From: Cymbidium sinense | Lineage: Eukaryota > Streptophyta > Magnoliopsida > Asparagales > Orchidaceae | Direction of reading: 5' to 3' | DNA: 64,000 nucleotides | Assembly: GCA_021442155.1 (NCBI GenBank) | Contig: CM038215.1 | Coordinates: forward strand, 5,480,976-5,544,975 | In this document: in pieces, positions 48,491-59,386 of the stretch | Numbering within the stretch: position 1 is the first letter of the stretch | Layout: every line of letters begins with the position of its first letter | Notes under the pieces: generated by a model | What the model saw: the letters and a program-made list of their open reading frames with translations, nothing else | Database searches by the model: none | What the model was told of the DNA's origin: nothing | Translations under genes and position numbers: made by a program

Positions 48491-49060
48491 AAACCCTAGG
48501 CCCTACCCTGACCTGAAGACCTTGTCAACCACAGAGATCCTGGCCCCAAGACCATGGCAACCCTGAGCCACAAGATCTACTTTGGCCAAGCCAGACCACA
48601 CTGAGCCTAAACCCTGGATCACAGGCTGACCCTGGAGTTATGGGCCCTAGCCACTACCACTGGAAGCCCTAGGCCATGGGCTCTAAACCACAGACTGAGC
48701 CATGAGCCACTGACCCTACAGGCCACTGAGGCTGATCCAAACCACCCAGGCATAATAGCCACTAGGCACAGACCTGACCCTAAATCAGCCAGGCCTGGGC
48801 CACAGATCCTGGGCCAAGGCTGGGCCTAGGACCAGAGCCTGACCCTGAGAGCTGGCCTGGGCCATAAGCCCTCCAGCCACTCCAGTACTGAGCCCACCCT
48901 AAACAGATCTAACCCCCAGGCCACAACCTGGGCCACTATAAGCCCTAGCTGATCTTAACTAAGGCCACTGAGCCACAGGCCTCAGCTAACATAAACCTAA
49001 ACCAGGCCTAAGCTGACCTAACCCTAGGCACTGACCCAAAAACTACCCAGGCCAACCAAA
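48491..49060 (+). repeat. GC-rich block 5
   Basis: CCTGAGCCAC, CCTAGGCC and GGCCACTGA variants with more A than block 2. This suggests an intermediate between CCCTAAA and CCCTGGG. Confidence 0.73.
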
Positions 49061-50365
49061 AAATACCTAAAAAGATAAAAAATAACCTACCTAAAAAATG
49101 ATTAAAATAAGACTAAAGAAAATAAACTTACTACATACCAAAAATAAATAAATCTTACAGATAAATAAATTAAAATAAATAAAATAAAAAAACAAATATA
49201 AATAAAATACTAAAATATAAAATAAACTAAATAAATAAACTAAATTTGCTTTTTAAATAAATAAAATAATTAAATAAATTTAAATACCTAATATCCTATA
49301 AATAATTAATAATGATTTGATCTATAATAAATCCTCTAAACTAAAAAATCCAAAATAATAAATAAAACCCTGAATATACTAAAAATAAATAAATAAAAAT
49401 AAACTAAAAAACTGAGCCTAAAATACTAAAACTAAAAACTTACAAACTATCCTAACTGATAAAAAAGATCCTGGATCTTGAATGAGCCTGAAAAACTAAA
49501 CTAAACTGAGCTCCTAAAAACCCTCCCTATATCTAAACTGACCATAAAACCAAATAAACCACAAAACTGATCAACCATAGCCTACTTAACTAACCTGGGC
49601 TAATAAACCTAAATGTAAATAAAACTATTAATAAATTATTAATGAAACTAACTTAACTAAAATAAAATAAAATAAAATTAAACTAAACTAAAATAAAATA
49701 AAATAAAAACTAAACTAAACTAAAAAATAAAATGAACCTAAAAATAAATAAACAACTAAATAAAATAAAAACTAAACCTAAAATAAACATTAATTAAACT
49801 TAAAATAAAATAAAATAAAATAAAAATTGAATAAAAACCTAAACCTAAAAAATAAACCTAAAAACAAATAAAAAATAAAACTTAAACCTCAAACTAAAAA
49901 AAATCAAACATAAAATAAAAATAAAATAAACAAAATAAAATAAACATAAACTAAAATAAACTAAACCTAAACCTAAACCTAAAATAAACTAAACCTAAAC
50001 CTAAAAAAATAAATAAAATAAAATATCTAAATAAAACTAAACCTAAACTAAAATGTATAACCTAAATAAACTTAACTTAAAATAAAACTAAAAAAAATAA
50101 AATTAGAAACTAAACTAAAACTTAAAATATAATAATATCTAAACATAAGAAATAAAATAAAAAATAAAACAAAACTAAAAAATAAAAATGTAAACCTAAA
50201 ACTTTAAAATAAACTAAAATAAAACAAGAATAAACTTAAATAAACTAAACTAAATAAAAATAAAAAAATGAACTTAAATAAAAATAAAAATAAAATGAAC
50301 TAAAATAAAATAAAATAAAATAAATAATCTAATAAATGTAAATTTGTTTTAAAAAAAAAAAATAA
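49061..50365 (+). repeat. AT-rich block with a weak CCCTGA/CCTGAGC island
   Basis: AATAAA/CCTAAA text. A loosely CCTGAGC/CCTAAC island lies near 49440-49600. No gene is visible. Confidence 0.75.
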
Positions 50366-50735
50366 CTTAAAAATCCTAGGCCCTAAAACCATGACCTAAC
50401 CTGACTTACGGCAGAGCCATCCTAATGACCATAAACCCTAAATCTAAACTCTCCTTAAATGAGCCCTAACTGAGCCCTAGTCTGAACACAACCACTGAGT
50501 TACCCTGGCCTGACTCTAAATGAGCCACAAAACCCTAAACCTAAACCTGCCCTGAGCCATGAGCCTAACCCTAAACCCTAAGATAAAGGCAGAAACATGA
50601 GCCTAGGCCACAGAGCTGAGCCTAAAAGGCCCTGATTCTGAGAACTGAGCCCTAAAACTCAGGCTCTGAGCCAACCATGGCAAACCCTGAGCCATGAGCC
50701 CTCAGACCTAAACCCTAAAACTCTGAACTTTAAAA
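50366..50735 (+). repeat. Intermediate GC block 6
   Basis: CCCTGAGCC and CCTAAACC units alternate, which shows both ends of the CCCTAAA to CCCTGAG series in one stretch. Confidence 0.72.
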
Positions 50736-51677
50736 TAAAACTAAAAATAAACTAAGTAACAAAACCTAAAAATAAATGATTATAAAACTAAACCTAAATA
50801 AAATAAAAAAATAAAATAAAATAAAATCTAAACAAAAACCTAAACATAAACTAAAACTAAACTTAAAATAAAATAAAATAAGATAAAAGGAAATAAAGAT
50901 AAATGAACCTAAATAAAATATAAAATAAACCTAAAAATAAAAAAAACTAAATAAAATAAAAATTAAACCTAAAATAAACATTAATTAAATTTAAAATAAA
51001 ATTAAATTAAATTAAATGAAAATTTAAACCTAAAAATTAATCCTAAAATAGATAAAAAAGAAAACCTAAACCATAAACTAAATAAAAACCTTAGCCTAAA
51101 AGAAAATTAAAATTAAAAAAATAAAATAAACCAAAACTAAAATAAATTAAACTATACTAAATAATAGCTAAACCTAAACCTAAAATAAACTAAACCTAAA
51201 CCTAAACATAAACTAAATAAAATATAATAAACTAAAAATAAACCTAACCTAAATAAAAATAAAACCTAAAATAAACCTAAAATAAAAATATAAAACATAA
51301 ATAAAATATATTAAAAACCTAAGCGAATGATAAAATGAAACCTAAACATAAAATAAAAATAAAATGAAATTAAACTAAAATAAACCTAAAGTAATCTAAA
51401 AATAAACATAAAATAAACCTAAAAATAAAAACCTAAAACCTAAACTTAAAAAATAAAATAAATGCATGAAAAATAAAAACCTAAACCTAAAACAAAAATA
51501 AAATAAAACTAAATTAAATTAACTTTAAATCTAAACATTAAAAATAAATTAAAATAAAACTAAACTAAAATAAATTAACTTAGATAAAAAATAAAATAAA
51601 TAAAATAAAATGAACCTAAATAAAAATAAAAAAAATAAATAAACTACATAAATACAAAATAAACTAAATAAACCTAA
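50736..51677 (+). repeat. AT-rich block
   Basis: AATAAA/CCTAAA low complexity up to the landmark at 51678. No gene is visible. Confidence 0.8.
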
Positions 51678-51696
51678 ACACTAATTTACTTAATTT
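51678..51696 (+). repeat. Satellite landmark (copy 7)
   Basis: ACACTAATTTACTTAATTT again precedes telomere-like text. Confidence 0.7.
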
Positions 51697-52033
51697 AAAA
51701 ATAAATAAATAAATCCCTAAAACCCCACCACTAAACCCTAAAAATACAAATCACACTAAAACTAAACCTACACTAACATACAAACCCTAAAAACCAAACC
51801 CTAGACCTCTAAAACCTAACTCACAAACCCAAACCTAAACCAAACCACAAACCTAAATCATAAAGGCTAAATCCTTAACCATAAACCACAACACTAAAAC
51901 CCAAACCTAAAACCCTAAACCCTCAACTAACCCTAAATATTAAGCTACATCCTAAACCCTCCCCAAACCCCACAAAAACTAAACCCTAAACCTAAACCCT
52001 AAACCCTAAAGTAACCATAAACCCTAAACCCCT
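51697..52033 (+). repeat. Telomere-like block upstream of GRP module J
   Basis: CCCTAAA and CCACTAAACC variants. The conserved upstream box seen before other modules is not recognisable here. Confidence 0.8.
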
Positions 52034-52480
52034 GAGGTCTTGATGGATATGATGGTGGTTATGGAGATGGAGGTTATGGAGGAAAAATCTGGAGGTCGGG
52101 GATCTAGAGGTGCTGATGGATCTAGAGATGCTGGTGGATATGGAGGTGGTGGTTATGGAGACAAGAAGAGTGATGGAGGTTACAACCATGGTGGTGGCTG
52201 CGGGATAGATCAAGGATATGATGTTGGATTCTGTTACTCTATATACGAGGGTGGTTTTGATGGGAATTGGAGAAACTGAAGAATGGCTAATCTAACCTAT
52301 TGCTTATGGAAATGTGTCTTTATAGTAGAGATGGATCTAGTTATCTAGGGTTTTTTATTTGCTCTATGCGTGCTAATTTTTTATCTATGTCATCACCTGT
52401 ATCTTAGAAAACTTGGTCTCTTACATGGTTGATGAAATCCAAAAGAAGAAATGTTGAATTTGAATTTGTTCTCTATTAAA
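52034..52480 (+). pseudogene. GRP-derived module J
   Basis: The RRM-end text is missing. The glycine-rich tail and C-terminus are in one open frame from 52040 to TGA at 52277-52279, read as SGGRGSRGADGSRDAGGYG, then GYGDKKSDGGYNHGGG and finally GGFDGNWRN. The C-terminal DGNWRN is exact. A start at 52040 would give a 79-residue product, but that ATG lies in glycine-repeat text (GATGGATATGATGG) and is probably fortuitous. The 3' UTR is shared with the other modules and ends GAATTTGTTCTCTATT. It is a fragment without an RNA-binding domain. Confidence 0.77.
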
Positions 52481-52823
52481 ACCCATCACCTTAAACCTAA
52501 ACCCTAAACCTAAAACCTAAACACTAAAACCCTAAAACCCTCAAACCTACCCTAAACCTAAACTAAAACCTAAAACCTAAATCTAAAACTAAAAATAAAA
52601 AATAAACCTAAACCTAAAAAATAAAATAAAATTAAAACTAAACTAAAAAATTAACCTAAATTTAAACATAAATTGAAATAATAAATTAAAATAAAAAACC
52701 TAAACTAAACTAAATAAACTTGAAATAAATGAACTAAACTAAACAAAAATAAAAACAAACCTTAAATAAAATAAAATAATTAAAATAAGCTAAAATAAAT
52801 AAGAAAAACTAAATAAACCTAAT
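52481..52823 (+). repeat. Telomere-like then AT-rich block
   Basis: CCTAAACC text then AATAAA text. A short cycle. Confidence 0.8.
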
Positions 52824-52845
52824 CGTACCAGTTTACTTAATTTTT
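52824..52845 (+). repeat. Satellite landmark (copy 8)
   Basis: CGTACCAGTTTACTTAATTT lies before CCCTAAA text. Confidence 0.73.
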
Positions 52846-54009
52846 AAAAATAAATAAATAAAATCCTAACCCTAAACCTTAAACATTAAAACTAACCCAA
52901 AACCCTAAACTGTAAACCCTAAACATACAACCCTAACCCCTAAACCCTAAACTCTAAATCCTTAACCCTAAAGTGAAACCCTAAACCCTAAATCCTACAC
53001 CTTAAACCCTAAAGCTTATAACCTTAAAAACTAAACACTATACCCCAAACCCTTAACCCTAAACCCTAAACTTAAACCCTAAAAATGTAAAAACTTAAAA
53101 AACTAAACCTAAATTAAATAAAACCTAAAAATAACATAAATAAAAAAACTAAACCTAAATAAAATAAAATAAAACTTATACCAAAACCAAAAATAAACTA
53201 AATAAACCTAAACTAAATAAAATAAAATAAAATAAAAATAAACCTAAAACTAAACCTAAGTAAAATAAAAAAAATAAAATAAAATAAAAACATAAACTAC
53301 AACCTTAACCTAAACCAAAATCCAAAAAGAAAATTAAATAAAAAATATAAACTAAACTAAAATAAAATAAATAAAAACTAAACTAAACAAAAAAATAAAA
53401 AACCTAAATAAATTTGAAAATAAACCTAAAGTAAAAATAAAATAAAATAAAAACAAAATAAAAACCTATACCTAAAAAATGAAACCTAAAATATAAAATC
53501 TAAAAATAAATAAAAAAGAAAACCTAAACCCTAAACTAAAAAAAAACTTAAACCTAAAATTGAAATAAAATAAACCTAAACCTAAACTAAAATAAACTAA
53601 ACTAAAATAAGTAAAACCTAAACATAAACCTTAAATAAACTAAACCTAAACCTAAACCAAAACTAAATAATATAAAATAAACCAAAAATAAACCTAATCC
53701 TAAACATAAATATAAAACCTAAAACTAAACTTAAAATAAAAACCTAAAACCTAAACATAAAAAAAATAAAATAAAATCCTAAATCTAAACATAAAAATAA
53801 AAAATAAAACCTCAACCTAAATAATAATAATAATAATAAAACTAAAGTAAAAAAGAAAAATAAACTTAACTCTAAACCTAAAAAATAAACTAAAATGAAA
53901 ATAAAATAAAATAAACCTAATTTAAATAAATGAGACTAAAAATAAAATAAATATAAAGAAAATCAAAATTAAAAATATAATAAAATAAAATAAACTAAAT
54001 AAACCTAAA
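52846..54009 (+). repeat. Telomere-like then AT-rich block
   Basis: CCCTAAA to about 53090, then AATAAA/CCTAAA text. No gene is visible. Confidence 0.8.
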
Positions 54010-54029
54010 CCTACAAGTTTGCTTAATTT
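54010..54029 (+). repeat. Satellite landmark (copy 9)
   Basis: CCTACAAGTTTGCTTAATTT lies at the block boundary. Confidence 0.7.
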
Positions 54030-56047
54030 AAAATAATAATAATAATATAAATAATGAAAAACCCAACTAAACACAAACTAAACTAACCCTACCACACCCT
54101 AAACCCTCTAATCCTAAAGCCACCCCTAAGCTATAACGCTAAAACCTGCCAAACCATGGTAAATAAATAAAACCCTGACCCAAAACCCTAAACCCTAATA
54201 ATGCCCTCATAACCTACTCCCAACCCAAACCCTCTAAAACCCCCACTAACCTAAATGCTAAACCATAAAACCTTCAACCCTAAACCATAAACCCTCCCCA
54301 CTAAACCCTAAACCCCTCCCTAAAACCTAAACTGACCAAAATATAAACCTAAAATTAAATAAATAAAACAACCAAAAATAAAATAAAAATAAACATAAAC
54401 TAAAACCTAAACCCAAACCTAAACCTAAACCTAAACCTAAACTTAAAAATAAAATAAAATAAATATAATAAAAATTAAACTAAAACAAAATAAATAAAAG
54501 CATAAACTAAACTAAACGTGGATAAAAAATAAACCTAAATAAAATTAAATAAAACCTAAACCTAAAAATAAACCTCAAAATAAAACCTCAAAATAAAACC
54601 TAAACCATAACCTTAAAAAAAATCTAAGCCGCAAATAAATAAAATAAAATTAACCTAAACCTAAATTAAAATAAAGTAAACTAAAAACAAAATAAAACAT
54701 AAACCTAAACCTAAATTTAACTAAACCTAAACCTTAAACTAAATAAAATGAATTAAATAAAAAATTAACCTAAACATAAAGTAAAAAATTAAACCTAAAA
54801 ATGAACCTAAAACAAAACTAAAAACTAAAAGTAAAAATAAAATAAAACCTAAACTAAACCTAAAATAAAAAAAAAAAACCTAAAATAAAATAAAATAAAA
54901 CTAAAAATAAATAAAATCTTAAACCTAAACCTAAACCTAAAATAAATAAAATAAAAATTTAAACTAAAATAAATAAACCTAAATTAAATATATTAAATGG
55001 ATAAAAAAATGAACTAATTAAACCTGGATCTGGGTTTGCTAAATTAATAAATCCTAAACCCTAAATCCAAATCTTAACCCTACCCAAATAAACCCTAAAT
55101 AACCTAAACACTACATCTCTCTCTAACCTACCCCAAACCCTAAATAAAAATTTTAAGAAAACTCTAACCCCCTCCCTAAACCTCCACCCCATGCCTCCTA
55201 AAGGCTTTAAACCCTACCTAAACCCTAAACCAAACCCAAAACACAAAAAAAACCTAAAATCCTAAACCATAAACTAAACCAAACCTTGACCTAAACCATA
55301 AACCTTAAACTCTCATAAAACCTAGACCTAAACTAAAAAAAAACTAAAAAAATAAATAGAAAAACCTAAACTAAAATAAAATCAAAAAATAAAAAATAAA
55401 TTTAAACATAAACTTAAACCTAAAAATAAAAAAACAAACTAAAATAAAAGAAATAAAATCATAAATTAAACTAAAAAATAAAAACCCTAAATAAAATAAA
55501 ACTAAACCTAAAATAAAATAAAATAAACCTAAAATAAAATAAAATAAAACTAAAAAAACCTAAAATAAATAAAATTAAACCAAAATGCTAATCTAAAAAA
55601 AACTAAACTTAAAATAAAAGTAACATAAACCTAAACCTAAACTAAAATAAATAAAACCTAAACCTAAACCTAAATAAACCTAAACCAAACAAAAAATAAA
55701 ATAAAATAAACTAAAATGAACCTAAACCTATAAAATAAAACCTAAAAATAAATCTAAAATAAAGATCGAAAACCTAAATCTAAAAAAATAAAATAAAAAC
55801 CTAAACCAAAATCTAAAAAAAAGATAAAATGGAAACCTAAAAAATAAAATAAAAATAAAACTAAACTAAAAAAGAGATCTAAACCTAAACCTAAACCTAA
55901 ACCTAAGAAAAAAATAACAGTAAAAAACCTAAACTAAAATAAATAATCTAAGCTGAATAAGAATAAAAAATAAACTTAAATAAAAATAAAAAGGAAAATA
56001 AACTAAAATAAATGAAAAATAAACTAAATAAACTAAGTAAACTTAAA
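54030..56047 (+). repeat. Two telomere-like/AT-rich cycles
   Basis: CCCTAAA/CCTCCC-like text at about 54060-54340 and 55050-55330 alternates with AATAAA/CCTAAA text. A weak landmark (GGGTTTGCTAAATTAATAAA) lies near 55031. A clean CCTAAA hexamer run occurs near 54412-54441. No gene is visible. Confidence 0.78.
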
Positions 56048-56068
56048 CCTATTAGTTTACTTAATTTT
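56048..56068 (+). repeat. Satellite landmark (copy 10)
   Basis: CCTATTAGTTTACTTAATTT lies before the block that leads to GRP module K. Confidence 0.75.
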
Positions 56069-56251
56069 AAAAAAAATTTAAACCCTAAATCCTGAAGCCT
56101 TTACCCTAAACCTACAACCCTAAAAAACCCTAAACCCTGAACACTAAACACTAACCATAAACTCCAACCCTAAGCCTAAAGTAACTAAATAAATTAAAAT
56201 TTTAACCTAAACCCTAAAATCAAACAAACCTAAACCTAAACCTAAACCCTA
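56069..56251 (+). repeat. Telomere-like block upstream of GRP module K
   Basis: CCCTAAA variants with the conserved box at 56178. Confidence 0.83.
56178..56195 (+). repeat. Conserved upstream box (GRP module K)
   Basis: AAAGTAACTAAATAAATT lies 74 bp upstream of the module start, as in modules D, E and G. Confidence 0.7.
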
Positions 56252-56700
56252 AGAATAGGCAAAACCTTGATGACAGGAATATCACCGTCAACTAGGCTTA
56301 GTCTAGATCTAACGGTGGAGGTGAATGGGATGCAGCCATTATCGTAGTGGTGGTGGGGAATCTGGATGTGCTGGTGGATATGATGGTGGTGGTTAGAGTA
56401 GTGGTGCTTATGGAGGTGGGAGATTGGGGATATCATGGTGGATCCCGCTACTCGAGTGGCTGGGGTGGTTCTGATGGGAACCAGAGAAACTAAAGAATGG
56501 CCTATTCAATCTTCTGCTTATGGAACTTTATCTTTATATTAGAAATTGTTCTAATTATCTAAGATTTTTTATTTTCTCTATGAGTGCTCATTTTTTATCT
56601 ATGTCTTTGGTTGTGTCTTGAAAAACTTAGCGTGTTACTTGTTTGATGAAATCAAAAAGAAGAAATGTTGAATCTAAATTTATTCTCTATCAAAAAAAAA
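56252..56700 (+). pseudogene. GRP-derived module K
   Basis: It starts AGAATAGGCAAAACCTTGATG and GGAATATCACCGTCAACTAGG, the RRM-end text with TAG replacing the glutamine codon, as in modules F and I. The glycine-rich region is frameshifted near 56320 and has a TAG near 56393. The C-terminal text is GATGGGAACCAGAGAAACTAA, so NWRN reads NQRN before an intact stop (about 56474-56494). The 3' UTR ends with AATTTATTCTCTATC and an A run. It is a pseudogene fragment. Confidence 0.77.
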
Positions 56701-57317
56701 CAAAAACCCAAAACCCTAAACTAAAATCTAAACCCTAAACCTAAAATGTAAATGCTAAACCCTAAAACCCCTAAACCATAAACCTAAATACCATGAAACC
56801 TTAACCTAAACCCTAAACCCTAAACCCTAAACCTAAACCCTAATTCTTAAAACCTAAACCCTAAACCTAAACCTAAACCCTAAACCTAAACCATAATCCC
56901 TAAAAGCAAACCTAAACCTAAACTAAACAAAACCTAAAAATAAAATAAATAAAAAAAACCTAATCCAAAACATAAAAAAATAAAATAAAATAATAACTTA
57001 AGCTAAAATTTAAACCTAACCCTAAACCTAAACCTAATCCTCAATTTAAAAAGAAAATAAAATAAAAAATAAAAACTAAAATAAAATAAAATAAATAAAA
57101 ACCTAAACTAAATTAAAAATAAAAACATAAAAAATAAAACTAAACCTAAAATATAAATAAAATCTAAATAAAATAAAATAAAACTATATAAAACTTAAAC
57201 CTAAAAAATAAAAATATAACCTAAAAATAAATAAAAAATAAATTCTAAACCCTAAAGAGAAAAAAAAGCCTAAACCTAAAATAAAAATAGATTAAACCTA
57301 AACCCAAACTAAAATAA
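56701..57317 (+). repeat. Last C-strand telomere-like/AT-rich block before the inversion
   Basis: CCCTAAA to about 56900, then AATAAA/CCTAAA text to 57317. Confidence 0.82.
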
Positions 57318-57345
57318 ACTATTTTATTTTCAAGTTTAGGTCTAG
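57310..57345. other. Polarity switch (inversion junction) in the satellite
   Basis: The + strand changes from CCTAAA/AATAAA text to TTTAGG/TTTATT text within about 20 bases around 57318-57335 and stays that way to the window end. The two arms look like the same repeat in opposite orientation. Confidence 0.82.
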
Positions 57346-58700
57346 GTTTAGGATTATGCTTATTTTTTTACTTCAACTTTATTTTTATTTTATTTTTAAG
57401 GTTTAAGTTTTATTTTTTATTTTAGGTTTATGTTTAGGTTTTCAATTTATTTTTTTAAGTTTATTTTTAGGTTTTATTTTTTAGTTTAGGTTTAGGTTTA
57501 TTTTTAATTTATTTTATTTTATTTAGTTTAGGGTTTAGGCTTTGTTTATTTTAGGTTTTAAGTTTTTATTTTAGTTTAGGGTTTAGGTTTTTTTAATTTT
57601 TTAAATGTTTTATTTATAGGTTTATTTTTAGAATTAGGTTTTTATTTAGTTTTTATTTTATTTTATTTTAAGTTTATTATAAGTTTATTTTATTTTTATT
57701 TTAGGATTAGTTTTTATTTTATTTAGGTTTTTTATTCTTTGGTTTATTTTATTTTTTTATTTTAGGTTTTATTTATGTTAGTTTAGTTTATTTTATTTAA
57801 GGTTTAGGTTTATTTCATTTTATTTATTTTAGGTTTAGGTTTTTTTTAGTTTAAGGTTTAGGTTTTATTTTTTCTTTATTTCTTGGTTTATTTTTTATGT
57901 TTAAGTTTTTATTTAGTTTTTATTTTATTTTATATTAGGTTTATTTTATTTTTGTTTTACGTTTAGTTTTTATTTTTAGGTTTATTTTATTTTTTTAGTT
58001 AATTTTATATTTTTATTTATTTTATTTTAGTTTAGTTTTTATTTTAGTTTATATTATCATTAGGTTTAGGTTTAAGTTTTAGTTTAGGTTTTTATTTTAG
58101 TTTATTTTTTTATTTTATTTAGGTTTAGGTTTTTTTATTAATTTTATTTTTAGGTTTTATTGACTTTAGTTTAGGTTTTTAGGTTATTAGGGTTTAGGGT
58201 TTAGGGCTTAGCATTTAGGCCTTAGGGTTTAAGGTTTTTAGGGTTTAGGGTCTAGGCATTAGGGTTAGCTTTGGGTTTCAGGTTAGTTTAGGGTTTAGGT
58301 TTTAGGGTTTACGTTTAACTTAGGGTTTAGTGTTTCAAGTTTAGGGTTTAGGGGTTTAGCTTAGGGTTTAGGGTTAGCAGATTTAGGCTTAGGGTTTTAG
58401 GGTTTAGGGTTTAGGGTTTAGGTTAGGGTCTAGGGTTTAGGGTTAGAATAAGGGTTTAGGTTTTATGATTTAGGGTTTAAGGTTTAGCATTTAAGATTTA
58501 GGGTATAGGGTTTTATTTAAAAAAGAAGTAAACCTATTGGTTTAGGTGTATTTAGTTTATTTTTTATTTATTTTAGTTTATTTTATTTTTTATTTAGTTT
58601 TATTTTTTATTTTTATTTAGTTCAGTTTATTTTTTTAGGTTTTTATTTTAGTTTATTTTTTATTTAGGTTTAGGAAAATTTTTTGGTTTAGTTTTGTTTA
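57335..58700 (-). repeat. Inverted AT-rich block and TTTAGGG telomere-like block
   Basis: TTTATTTTA/TTTAGG text runs to about 58175. TTTAGGG-rich text follows (58176-58515), then the reverse-complement landmark (58524-58545), then AT-rich text to the RTE element. No gene is visible. Confidence 0.82.
58524..58545 (-). repeat. Satellite landmark, reverse orientation
   Basis: AAGTAAACCTATTGGTTTAGG is an inverted copy of the GGTTTACTT landmark. It confirms that whole repeat units, not just composition, are inverted. Confidence 0.7.
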
Positions 58701-58739
58701 GGTTTAGATATTACTTTCATAGAAAGATAAATATTTTAT

Positions 58740-59386
58740 GTGCTTGAGAAACTAAATGGGTTGGGGAGAAGGCCAAGGAGATTGATAGTTTAAGTTTTAA
58801 ACTTTGGTATTTAGGTAAAAGTTGAACTACAAATGGTGTAAGTGTGATTATAGATAAAAGTTTGAAGGATAATGTTATAAGTATTAATAGATGTGGAGAT
58901 AGAATTATAGCTCTAATGATTATTGTTGATACTAAGATTATCAATGTTATAGGTGTCTATGCTCCTCAAGTAGGTTAGGAGGTAAGCTCAAAAGAAAAAT
59001 TTTGGAATGAATTAGAGGGATTAATACAAAAGATACCTCTTGAAGAAAAAATATTTATTGGGGGAGATTTAAATAGACATGTTGGTAGAGTGGTAGAAGA
59101 TTTTAAAAGTATTCATGGTGGTTATGGTTTTGGAGTGACTAATGAAGAAGGTAGGATTATATTAAATTTTGCCTTAGCTTATGATTTTGTAGTTGCTAAT
59201 ACTTTATTTAAGAAAAGAGATGAACATATTATTACTTATAAAAATGGATCTAGTAAAACACAGATTGATTATTTTCTGATAAGAAAAATAGATCGTTTAG
59301 ATTATAAAAATTGTAAGGTCATTCCAAGTGAAATTTTAAGTACCCAGCATAGACTAGTAGTTTTAGATTTTAAGATGAAAAGTTAA
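58740..59386 (+). pseudogene. RTE ORF: endonuclease domain remnant
   Basis: The frame reads NGVSVIIDKSLKDNVISINR, IIVDTKIINVIGVYAPQVG and then FIGGDLNRHVGR at about 59054-59089, the catalytic GGDLN motif of RTE endonucleases. EEGRIILNFALAYDFVVANT, TYKNGSSKTQIDYFLIRK (about 59238-59291) and QHRLVVLDF (about 59347-59373) follow, the last carrying the catalytic His region. Stop codons interrupt near 58825 and 58977. The stretch from 59090 to the TAA at 59384 is open. The domain is recognisable in full except for its N-terminal strand. Confidence 0.82.
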
